DNA of 15,927 nt from the NCBI GenBank assembly GCA_035443185.1, contig DAORRV010000083.1:1-15927 (forward strand), read 5' to 3'. A model generated the notes under the pieces. That model worked only from the letters and a program-made list of their open reading frames with translations. It did not search any database and was not told the origin of the DNA. The DNA is from UBA2330 sp035443185 (GTDB lineage Bacteria > Bacteroidota > Ignavibacteria > Tepidaquicellales > Tepidaquicellaceae). Shown here one piece after another: positions 1 through 7,282 of this stretch (the stretch's first letter is position 1; each line of letters starts with the position of its first letter). The position numbers and the translations under genes were made by a program.

Positions 1-7
1 TTTATTA

Positions 8-55
8 TGCGGAATCGACGAGACTCGAACTCGCGACCTCCTGAGTGACAGTCAG
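8..55. repeat. Left 48-bp direct repeat (tRNA-Asp 3' end; putative attL)
   Basis: These 48 bases are identical to 15873-15920, in the same orientation. The repeat spans the 3' part of a tRNA-Asp gene on the - strand, from the anticodon stem to just past the discriminator base. Identity stops sharply on the element side at base 56. A perfect repeat of this length ending in the anticodon stem is the usual core left by a tyrosine recombinase integrating into a tRNA gene. The distance between the copies gives an element unit of 15,865 bp. Confidence 0.85.
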
Positions 56-69
56 TTAAGGGCGATTCC
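10..69 (-). pseudogene. tRNA-Asp(GTC) 3' fragment lacking the D arm
   Basis: Read on the - strand, this shows a variable region AGGTC, a T arm with loop TTCGAGT, an anticodon loop CTGTCAC (anticodon GTC) and the 3' acceptor strand CGATTCC followed by discriminator G. The 5' side is wrong for a tRNA: where about 20 bases of D arm are expected there are only seven (CCCTTAA), and the first anticodon-stem pair is mismatched. A 7-base GGAATCG (63-69 on the + strand as CGATTCC) can still pair with the 3' acceptor strand. It is probably the displaced 3' end of the target tRNA after integration, or a D-arm-deleted duplicate. It is unlikely to be a functional tRNA. Confidence 0.75.
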
Positions 70-120
70 ATTTATATAAAATATTCATAAGTATTATAAA
101 TTTCAATTCTTTATAAAAAG

Positions 121-175
121 TTATAATCTCTTATAATCCCTATTTTCTCTATTATTCGTTCCCAGATCGTTCCCA
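121..175. promoter_or_regulatory. Two short tandem repeats in the left end (possible recombinase or regulator sites)
   Basis: The 174 bases between the left repeat and the first gene are AT-rich and contain two short direct repeats. TTATAATC occurs at 121-128 and 131-138 (10-base step), and CGTTCCCA at 157-164 and 168-175 (11-base step). A spacing near one helical turn suits paired protein binding. The place, just inside the attachment core, is where arm-type integrase or excision-factor sites lie in integrative elements. A promoter operator for the metal operon is the alternative. No clear Bacteroidota promoter (TTTG and TAnnTTTG boxes) was seen here. Confidence 0.3.
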
Positions 176-229
176 TCAATCTATGTTCAAGGTACTTGAA
201 TATGATTTTTAAGAAAAGTATATTGCTTC

Positions 230-544
230 GTGAGAAAATTACTTTCTAATATATTTTGTGTATACATATTTTTTTTGACAGTTTCACCTTGCCTAAGTGA
301 ATGTTCAGCAAAAGATTGTTTACTATCGGATATGCCTAATCATTCAATAGAAAACACACATGATAATGAACAGAAAGGGATATCTTCGCCTTTTTGCCTA
401 TGCCTAGGTTGTAACACAGTTGTTATCTCAAGCACTACCTTCACTTTTAATTCTTATTTAAATTCCAGCCAATTTGATCAATCTAAAGTCTTACATTTTT
501 TCTTTCATTTAAGTAATCCTGCATCTCCGCCTCCTAAATCATAA
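230..544 (+). CDS. DUF6660-like small secreted protein
   Basis: This 104-residue protein has an N-terminal hydrophobic segment (about residues 4-20) that reads as a signal peptide, then a short polar region. A cysteine cluster follows at residues 56, 58 and 61 (SPFCLCLGC), and the tail ends in PPPKS. The cysteine cluster after 'SPF', a mature part of about 80 residues and the PP-containing end match my memory of the DUF6660 family, found upstream of CusA/CzcA-type pumps in Bacteroidota. The function of that family is not established; a periplasmic metal-binding role would fit the cysteines. The start is GTG at 230, because the frame closes at 203-205 and holds no ATG upstream of the signal peptide. 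The czcA gene starts 71 bases downstream. Confidence 0.7.
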   Translation: MRKLLSNIFCVYIFFLTVSPCLSECSAKDCLLSDMPNHSIENTHDNEQKGISSPFCLCLGCNTVVISSTTFTFNSYLNSSQFDQSKVLHFFFHLSNPASPPPKS

Positions 545-615
545 ATTAATCGTATCTCATTTTTTCTTTAAGCCGGTTTTATAGTATCAGCTTAAAAATA
601 ATTTTATATTAATTT

Positions 616-3600
616 ATGATAAACAAAATCATTGCGTTTTCAATAAAGCAAAAGTTAGTAATTGGTTTTTTAGTATTGGTATTAATTCTCCTGGGGATTT
701 ATTCTGCCATCAAACTACCTATAGATGCCGTTCCGGATATAACTAATAATCAAATTCAGATAATAACTTCAAGTCCGACCTTATCAGCTACTGAAGTTGA
801 AAGGTTCATTACATATCCTGTAGAAATTGCTGTGAAAAATTTACCTAATATTATAGAGCTGCGTTCAATTTCAAAATTTGGAATATCTGTTGTCACTGTT
901 GTATTCGAAGATAATGTTGATACTTACTTTGCAAGAAATCTTGTCTTTCAGAAGCTTCAAGAAGCCGAGGAAAATATTCCTGAAGGATTGGGCAAACCTG
1001 AAATGGCCCCGGTAAGTACCGGGCTTGGAGAAATATACCAGTATATTGTAAGACCTGAAAACCGCAGTGATACTACATACAATGATATGGAACTTCGCAC
1101 TATTCAGGATTGGATAGTTAAAAGACAATTACTGGGAACAGAAGGTGTGGCTGACGTAAACAGCTTTGGAGGATTCGAACAACAATATCATATTTTGATA
1201 AACCCTGATGCACTTAAGAGTCACAATTTTACTTTGCGGGATATATATGAAGCTGTTATTAATAATAATAGTAATGTCGGCGGCGGAACTATTGAAAAAA
1301 ATGCTGATCAATATTCAATAAGGGGAATCGGATTAATAGAAAACATAGAAGACTTAGAGAGTATTGTAATTAAAAGCGAAGACGGAATACCTATTTATCT
1401 CAGTCAAATAGCGGAGATTGAGTACGGAAAAGGCCTTCGAGTTGGCGCTGTAACTCAGGATGGTAAGGGAGAAGTGGTTGCAGGGATCGTATTGATGTTA
1501 AAAGGGGCTAACTCCAGAGAAGTTGCTCAGAGAGTTCATGAAAAGATGGAAGAAATAAAACCCTCATTACCTGATGGTGTTACGATTGATGAATTTTATA
1601 ACAGGGAAAGTTTAATCAATAGTACAATTAAGACAGTTGAAACTAATCTCATTGAGGGCGGAATAATTGTAATATTTGTTTTGGTATTACTGCTTGGAAA
1701 TCTCCGAGCAGGATTTATAGTCGCTTCAGTAATTCCTTTATCAATGCTCTTTGCAATTATAATGATGAATCTTTTCAAGGTATCCGGAAATTTGATGTCT
1801 CTCGGTGCAATTGATTTCGGATTAATAGTAGACGGCGCCGTGATTATTGTTGAATCAGTGATAGTTGCCATTGCTGCAAAAATTCATTTGAATAAAAAAG
1901 CACTGACTAAAGAGGAGTTCGATGAAACGATCTACTCCTCTTCGACAGCAATAATTAAATCCGCAATATTCGGAGTATTAATTATTCTTGTTGTGTATCT
2001 GCCGATTTTTGCACTTGGCGGCATCGAAGGTAAGATGTTTAAGCCAATGGCATTTACAGTAGGTTTTGCCCTAGTCGGTGCATTGTTGTTATCAATCACT
2101 TACGTTCCTATGATGTGTTCTTTAATTCTCAATAGAGACCTTAAAGAAAAAGAAACTATTGCCGATAAGATAATGAAAGCGCTAAAGAAATTATATCGGC
2201 CTGTGTTGGAATTTGCGTTGAGAAATAAGTTTTTAACTATAGCCGTTGCTGTGATATTTCTTATAATCAGCTTATTGGCTTTTACCCGCCTCGGGGGGGA
2301 GTTTATTCCAAAACTGGATGAGGGTGATGTAGCTTTTAATCTAATAAAACTTCCCGGCATATCATTGACAGAATCCATAAATATAGGCACAAAGGTTGAG
2401 CAAATCCTAATGTCAAAGTTTCCCGAAGTAAAAACAATTGTTACAAAAAACGGAGCACCTGAAATTGCGACCGATCCGATGGGAGTAGAATTTGCAGATG
2501 TTATAGTAATATTGAAGCCTAAAAGCGAATGGACATCAGCAAAAACAAAAGAAGAGCTTGTAGAAAAGATGGAGGCGGCTCTATCAGTAGTCCCGGGAAT
2601 CGGATTATCTTTCTCTCAACCGATTGAGCTTAGATTTAATGAACTAATCTCAGGTGCAAGAAGCGATATATCTATAAAAATCTTTGGTGATGATTTAAGC
2701 ACTCTAACCAATAAGGGAAATGAAGTTTCGTCCATCATGGGTTCGATACAGGGAGCTGAAGATATAGCGGTTCAACAGGTGGAAGGTTTACCTCAGCTTC
2801 AGGTCAAAATAATAAGAGAAAAGATTGCAAGGTATGGGATCAATGTTGAAGATGTCAATAATACAATACAAACTGCATTAGCAGGTAAAAGTTCGGGCGT
2901 TGTATTTGAAGGGGACAAAAGGTTTGATATAGTAATAAAGTATTCAGATGAATATAAAAAAGATATTGACGTTATTAAAAATATTTTAGTGGCTTCGCCT
3001 GACAATTTAATGATCCCGCTTTCAGAGCTTGCCGAGATTGATGTAAAGGAAGGACCAGCAGAGATCACAAGAGATAACGGGAAAAGAAGAATTGTAATAC
3101 AAGGAAATGTAAGAGGAAGAGATATCGAAAGTTTTGTCAATGAATTGAAATCAAAAATAAGCTCGCAATTAAAATTACCCCCTGGATATATTGTAATGTA
3201 TGGCGGTACTTTTCAGAACCTTGAGAGTGCAAGACAGAGGTTGTTGATAGCTGTTCCGGTATCGTTGTTTTTTATATTTGCATTATTGTTTGTAACATTT
3301 AATTCCGTTAAGCAGGGTTTGCTTGTTTTCTCGGGAATTCCTTTTGCGGTCGTTGGTGGAATTTTTGCTTTGGTAATAAGAGACCTGCCGTTTAGTATTT
3401 CAGCAGGAATAGGATTTATAGCTTTATTTGGCGTAGCAGTTTTAAATGGAATTGTGATGATAGCATATTTCAATCGTCTTGAGGATGAAGGTATATCAAA
3501 TGTTCATCACAGGATTATTTCCGGAACTATGTCCAGATTAAGACCAATACTGATGACAGCTTTAGTTGCTTCTCTTGGATTTATTCCTATGGCTTTATCA

Positions 3601-3753
3601 ACCGGCTCGGGTGCAGAAGTTCAAAGACCGCTTGCAACAGTTGTCATTGGAGGTTTAATATCATCGACACTTCTGACATTAATTGTTCTGCCCGTTCTTT
3701 ACGGAATCTTTAATAAGCATACGAACCCGGAATATACATTTGAAAAATCATGA
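616..3753 (+). CDS. czcA: CzcA/CusA-family heavy-metal RND efflux pump
   Basis: This is the inner-membrane, proton-driven pump of a tripartite metal exporter; 1045 residues is the normal family length. The first membrane helix is followed by the family signature PIDAVPDITNNQIQI. Helix 4 contains D400, D406 and E413 (DFGLIVDGAVIIVE), matching the proton-relay acids known as D402, D408 and E415 in Cupriavidus CzcA. The periplasmic segment RFNELISGARSDISIKIFG is of the CzcA type. By my alignment the positions of CusA methionines 623 and 672 are Phe and Glu, so divalent cations (Zn, Co, Cd) are more likely than Cu or Ag. It heads the operon with the ATPase and the czcC and czcB genes, and its end overlaps the next gene. 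The exact metal cannot be read from sequence. Confidence 0.95.
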   Translation: MINKIIAFSIKQKLVIGFLVLVLILLGIYSAIKLPIDAVPDITNNQIQIITSSPTLSATEVERFITYPVEIAVKNLPNIIELRSISKFGISVVTVVFEDNVDTYFARNLVFQKLQEAEENIPEGLGKPEMAPVSTGLGEIYQYIVRPENRSDTTYNDMELRTIQDWIVKRQLLGTEGVADVNSFGGFEQQYHILINPDALKSHNFTLRDIYEAVINNNSNVGGGTIEKNADQYSIRGIGLIENIEDLESIVIKSEDGIPIYLSQIAEIEYGKGLRVGAVTQDGKGEVVAGIVLMLKGANSREVAQRVHEKMEEIKPSLPDGVTIDEFYNRESLINSTIKTVETNLIEGGIIVIFVLVLLLGNLRAGFIVASVIPLSMLFAIIMMNLFKVSGNLMSLGAIDFGLIVDGAVIIVESVIVAIAAKIHLNKKALTKEEFDETIYSSSTAIIKSAIFGVLIILVVYLPIFALGGIEGKMFKPMAFTVGFALVGALLLSITYVPMMCSLILNRDLKEKETIADKIMKALKKLYRPVLEFALRNKFLTIAVAVIFLIISLLAFTRLGGEFIPKLDEGDVAFNLIKLPGISLTESINIGTKVEQILMSKFPEVKTIVTKNGAPEIATDPMGVEFADVIVILKPKSEWTSAKTKEELVEKMEAALSVVPGIGLSFSQPIELRFNELISGARSDISIKIFGDDLSTLTNKGNEVSSIMGSIQGAEDIAVQQVEGLPQLQVKIIREKIARYGINVEDVNNTIQTALAGKSSGVVFEGDKRFDIVIKYSDEYKKDIDVIKNILVASPDNLMIPLSELAEIDVKEGPAEITRDNGKRRIVIQGNVRGRDIESFVNELKSKISSQLKLPPGYIVMYGGTFQNLESARQRLLIAVPVSLFFIFALLFVTFNSVKQGLLVFSGIPFAVVGGIFALVIRDLPFSISAGIGFIALFGVAVLNGIVMIAYFNRLEDEGISNVHHRIISGTMSRLRPILMTALVASLGFIPMALSTGSGAEVQRPLATVVIGGLISSTLLTLIVLPVLYGIFNKHTNPEYTFEKS

Positions 3754-4093
3754 AGAATTCTTAATAAGGAATAAATTTAAAATAATTGTGATTGCTATGA
3801 TCATGCTCCTTTCGGTTTTCTTGATTATAAAAATCAATCAATACAATATTATTCCTGAACACATACATTCAATAGATTATAAAACACCTGGACAAAGAAC
3901 CGATTTAGAAAATATAACAGTGCTCGAGCGGTCTTTGCAAAAGGATCCGAATAACGTAAATGATATGATTAAGCTGACTGATCTTTATATTAAGATAGGA
4001 AATAAAAGGTTAGCGGAAAAAACACTAATAAAAATTTTAGAGATTGATCCTTCAAACAAAGAGGCCGATGAGCGTCTGAAAAAGTTAAAGTAA
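3740..4093 (+). CDS. Membrane-anchored TPR-like small protein in the efflux operon
   Basis: The frame overlaps the end of czcA. The most plausible start is TTG at 3740, giving 117 residues and a 14-base overlap that suggests translational coupling; a start at TTG 3683 would add 19 residues without recognisable features. The N terminus is a short basic stretch followed by one hydrophobic helix (KIIVIAMIMLLSVFLII), so it should be a single-pass protein with its C terminus in the periplasm. The C-terminal half carries one or two TPR-like helical pairs: LERSLQKDPNNVNDMIKLTD, then a segment ending KILEIDPSNKEADERLKKLK. TPRs mediate protein contacts, so an accessory role in pump assembly is possible, but this is inferred from position only. 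No enzyme motif was seen. Confidence 0.6.
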   Translation: MKNHEEFLIRNKFKIIVIAMIMLLSVFLIIKINQYNIIPEHIHSIDYKTPGQRTDLENITVLERSLQKDPNNVNDMIKLTDLYIKIGNKRLAEKTLIKILEIDPSNKEADERLKKLK

Positions 4094-4142
4094 TAATTTT
4101 TTTGCTAAATTTAACCGATGTCAATTTCCAAATAAAATAAAA

Positions 4143-6026
4143 ATGAAAGAATTACTCAAAGAAAGGAATTTTAGATTTCTTTTAATATCTTTATTCTTTG
4201 TCGCTATATTTGAAATATTATCAATTCTTGATATTCATTTCAATAAGTTCATAGAATTTCCTTTATTTGTTGCAATCAGTATTTTGATTGGTCATAATAC
4301 AATCCGCAGCGGAATTAAGAATTTACTGCTGTTAAACTTCAGAAGTATAAATACTTTAATGTTCATCGCAGTTTGCGGTGCATTTTATTTAGGTCAATAT
4401 CCCGAAGGCGCAATTGTATTAATTTTATTTACTCTTGGCGAGAAACTAGAAAGATTTGGAATTGAGAAAAGTAAATCTGCAATTCAGTCAATGATTGACA
4501 ATAGCCCCAAAACAGCAACGCTTAAAAGTAACGGTGAAAAGATTCCTATTGGAGAAATTAATATTGGAGAAATAATTATTATTAAGCCGGGGGATAAAAT
4601 TCCGATGGATGGTAAAGTCACCGAAGGTACATCATTTGTAGATGAATCAATGATCACCGGAGAACCGATACCAATCGACAAGAGAAAAGGTGAGAATGTA
4701 TTTGCAGGATCAATAAACAAGCAAGGCTATTTGGAAATTGAAGTAACGAAGAAAGCAGAAGATTCTACTTTAGCAAAAATAATTGAAGTTACATTTAATG
4801 CAACTAAAGAAAAAGCAGATACACAAAGATTTATAGAAAAATTTTCTTCTTATTATACACCTTCGGTATTAATATTGTCAGTTCTGATCGTTGCTATACC
4901 CGTTTTATTTTTGAATGGAAGCTTTAATGAATGGTTATTAATGAGCCTGACATTATTGGTGATTTCATGTCCGTGTGCTTTGGTAATTTCCACTCCGATA
5001 TCAATCTATTCTGCAGTAGGAAATGCCTCTTCAAAAGGAATATTAATTAAAGGGGGTAAATATTTAGAAGAAATCGGAAATATAAAAGCCATAGCTATGG
5101 ACAAGACACGCACAATTACACTTGGCAAACCTGTAGTCAGTGATATTATTCCCTTAGACGGGTTTACAAAAGAAGAACTCATTGGATGTGCAGCTGGATT
5201 TGAAATTTTTTCCGAACATCCAATTGCAAACAGCATTGTAGAAAAAGCAAAACAGGAAAATATTGATCTTCATAAAGTTGAGAATTTCAAATCTGTTTTG
5301 GGGAAAGGTGTTGAAGGAGATTGCATTGTTTGTACTGATACACATCATTTTTTAGGAAGTCTCGAATATGTAACCGGGGAAATATCAGTAAAAGAAAATA
5401 TAATAAAACAGGTGGAAGAATTGCAAGCTCAGGGAAAGACAGCTCTGATCCTAAGCTCTGATAAAAGAGTTGAAGGAATTATTACGGTCACCGATGAAAT
5501 AAAAAATGAAAGCAAGGATGCGATCAATGAAATTAAATCTCTAGGCATTGTGCCGGTAATGATGACCGGAGATAATAATAATGCTGCTAAATTTGTAGGT
5601 TCAATAGTCGGTATCGAAGATGTGAGAAGCCAGTTATTGCCTGTGGAGAAATCAGACGAGATCAAAAAGCTAAAGGAAAAACATTTGAGCGTTGCTATGG
5701 TCGGAGACGGGGTTAATGATGCACCCGCTCTTGCAAACGCTGATGTCAGTATAGCGATGGGTTCGGCGGGATCTGATCTGGCAATCGAAACTGCTGATAT
5801 TTCCTTGATGACAGATAATTTAAGACTAATACCCTTTTTAATAAAGCTTAGCAGAAAAACTCTTTTTACAATAAAGGTCAACTCAATATTTGCCATAACT
5901 ACAAAATTAATATTTATTGTCCTGGCAGTTGTTGGATTAAGCAATCTTGTTATGGCAATAATGGCTGATGTAGGTGTAACTATATTAGTAATTCTAAACA
6001 GCTTAAGACTTTTGAAATACAATTAA
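4143..6026 (+). CDS. cadA: P1B-type metal ATPase (Zn/Cd/Pb type) with altered DKTGT motif
   Basis: This predicted inner-membrane ATPase (627 residues) should export Zn2+, Cd2+ or Pb2+ from cytoplasm to periplasm. It starts directly with membrane helices and lacks the usual N-terminal metal-binding domain. Visible motifs are the actuator TGE at 172-174, the metal-site CPC at 276-278, HP at 359-360, TGDN, and the hinge GDGVND at 521-526. A lysine in the penultimate membrane segment and ADVGVT in the last resemble the ZntA/CadA (P1B-2) signature. The phosphorylated aspartate D320 is present, but the motif reads DKTRT: R323 (codon CGC, 5109-5111) replaces the invariant Gly. One base change from GGC would explain it. 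Activity is therefore uncertain. An A-rich leader precedes the ATG, and czcC begins 14 bases after the stop. Confidence 0.93.
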   Translation: MKELLKERNFRFLLISLFFVAIFEILSILDIHFNKFIEFPLFVAISILIGHNTIRSGIKNLLLLNFRSINTLMFIAVCGAFYLGQYPEGAIVLILFTLGEKLERFGIEKSKSAIQSMIDNSPKTATLKSNGEKIPIGEINIGEIIIIKPGDKIPMDGKVTEGTSFVDESMITGEPIPIDKRKGENVFAGSINKQGYLEIEVTKKAEDSTLAKIIEVTFNATKEKADTQRFIEKFSSYYTPSVLILSVLIVAIPVLFLNGSFNEWLLMSLTLLVISCPCALVISTPISIYSAVGNASSKGILIKGGKYLEEIGNIKAIAMDKTRTITLGKPVVSDIIPLDGFTKEELIGCAAGFEIFSEHPIANSIVEKAKQENIDLHKVENFKSVLGKGVEGDCIVCTDTHHFLGSLEYVTGEISVKENIIKQVEELQAQGKTALILSSDKRVEGIITVTDEIKNESKDAINEIKSLGIVPVMMTGDNNNAAKFVGSIVGIEDVRSQLLPVEKSDEIKKLKEKHLSVAMVGDGVNDAPALANADVSIAMGSAGSDLAIETADISLMTDNLRLIPFLIKLSRKTLFTIKVNSIFAITTKLIFIVLAVVGLSNLVMAIMADVGVTILVILNSLRLLKYN

Positions 6027-6040
6027 TTCTTTATAAACAC

Positions 6041-7282
6041 ATGAAAATAATAAAATTTTTTATTTTAATTTTACTCTTACACGTAAGTTTTTCTTTTAAT
6101 CAAATCTTGTTTTCTCAAACAAAGGTTAACATGAACTTAGATGAAGTAATTAAAACAGCAATAGAAAATAACCAGTCAATAAAATCTTCAAGACTTAATA
6201 TTGAAAAGGAAAATGCAATCAAGTTGAGATCGTTTAATATTCCAAAGCCCGAATTATTCGTTGAGTATGAAGGAGTTCAGGGCAGCCTCAGTAATGCTGA
6301 CAGCAGGAAGATAGGAGTATTACAGGAAATAGAATTTCCCACAAATTACTTTTTGCGTTCGGATGTTCAGAGTTCTCAGGTGCAGGTTGCAAAAGAGGAA
6401 TTGAACATTGCAATAAACTCGCTCAAGGAAGAAGTCAAATTAAATTACAACCAGCTTCTTTTGCTGAATGAGCTTTTAAAAATATCAACCGAAAATTTTA
6501 CAATCTATGAAGAGTTTTTAGTCACGGCGGAAAGAAAATATGAAGCCGGGGCTACCTCAAATCTTGAAGTACTGGGCGCAAAGGTAAACAAGATCAAATT
6601 TGAAAATCAGATCAGGAATTTTTCATCGGAAATAAGATCTTTACAGTCGGAAATAAGAAATCTTATGAATGTTGATTATAACATATCACCCGTTGGTGAA
6701 TTCGTATTCAGGGATTTAATAATTTCCAGAACTGCACTGGTTCAAAATGCCGTAAATAATAATCCTGCTTTGAAAATGATGAAATATCAGAAAGAAAAAT
6801 TCTCAAATAAAATTTCCTTATCAAAGGGAGAGCTGCTTCCGGATATCAGCTTTAAATATTTCAGACAAAAGCTTGGAAGCGACAACAATTACTGGGGAAT
6901 GGAATTAGGACTGGGTGTTCCGCTCTGGTTCTGGTGGGAGCCGACCGGTAAAATAAAAGAATCTAATTATGAATTTCAGATCGCATCAAGCGAAGAAATT
7001 AATCTGAGGAATTCATTAGAAAATCAGATTAACCAAGCATTTGAAAATTATGAAAACAATTCAAGGCAATTAAACTTTTTCAATGAAGAAGTATTAAGGG
7101 AAACAGAAGAAATACTCAGACAATCAAAAATAAGCTATGAACAGGGAGAGATCGGTTATGTGGAATATCTTCAGGCATTGAACCTGGCTTATGAAACACG
7201 GACCCAATATCTGAATGCAATTTTCAATTATAATCAATCAATAATTAACTTAGAAAAACTCACCGCAGGTGAAATAAAATGA
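6041..7282 (+). CDS. czcC: TolC/CzcC-family outer-membrane efflux protein
   Basis: This 413-residue protein starts with a signal peptide (hydrophobic to about residue 25, FSQTK near cleavage). Two long heptad-like helical halves follow, about 34-215 and 225-413, typical of the outer-membrane factor family that forms the exit duct of RND pumps. Family-like segments are the opening MNLDEVIKTAIENNQSIKSS and, in the second half, a paired ALVQNAVNNNPALKMMKYQK. The stretch GLGVPLWFWWEPTGKI is the expected beta-strand region. It lies between the ATPase and czcB genes, and its stop overlaps the czcB start by four bases (ATGA). It should connect to CzcB and CzcA and release metal outside the cell. Confidence 0.9.
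   Translation: MKIIKFFILILLLHVSFSFNQILFSQTKVNMNLDEVIKTAIENNQSIKSSRLNIEKENAIKLRSFNIPKPELFVEYEGVQGSLSNADSRKIGVLQEIEFPTNYFLRSDVQSSQVQVAKEELNIAINSLKEEVKLNYNQLLLLNELLKISTENFTIYEEFLVTAERKYEAGATSNLEVLGAKVNKIKFENQIRNFSSEIRSLQSEIRNLMNVDYNISPVGEFVFRDLIISRTALVQNAVNNNPALKMMKYQKEKFSNKISLSKGELLPDISFKYFRQKLGSDNNYWGMELGLGVPLWFWWEPTGKIKESNYEFQIASSEEINLRNSLENQINQAFENYENNSRQLNFFNEEVLRETEEILRQSKISYEQGEIGYVEYLQALNLAYETRTQYLNAIFNYNQSIINLEKLTAGEIK

Noticed and set aside
56..229. Possible remnant of an integrase gene next to the left attachment core
   Set aside because: On the - strand a short open stretch ends at the TTATAA region, but it encodes no recognisable recombinase motif (no R-H-R-Y set) and is too short to judge.
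567..596. TTTAAGC/GCTTAAA inverted repeat between the DUF6660-like gene and czcA
   Set aside because: The stem is only 7 bp with a 16-base loop and no T-run after it, so it does not support a terminator or riboswitch.
4098..4113. TTTTTTTG followed by TAAATTTA upstream of the ATPase gene as a promoter
   Set aside because: The two boxes are adjacent instead of about 19 bases apart, so the Bacteroidota promoter pattern is not met.
5429..6022. Long minus-strand open frame opposite the ATPase gene
   Set aside because: It is antisense to a clearly coding, motif-rich region, and its translation has no family features or sensible start context.
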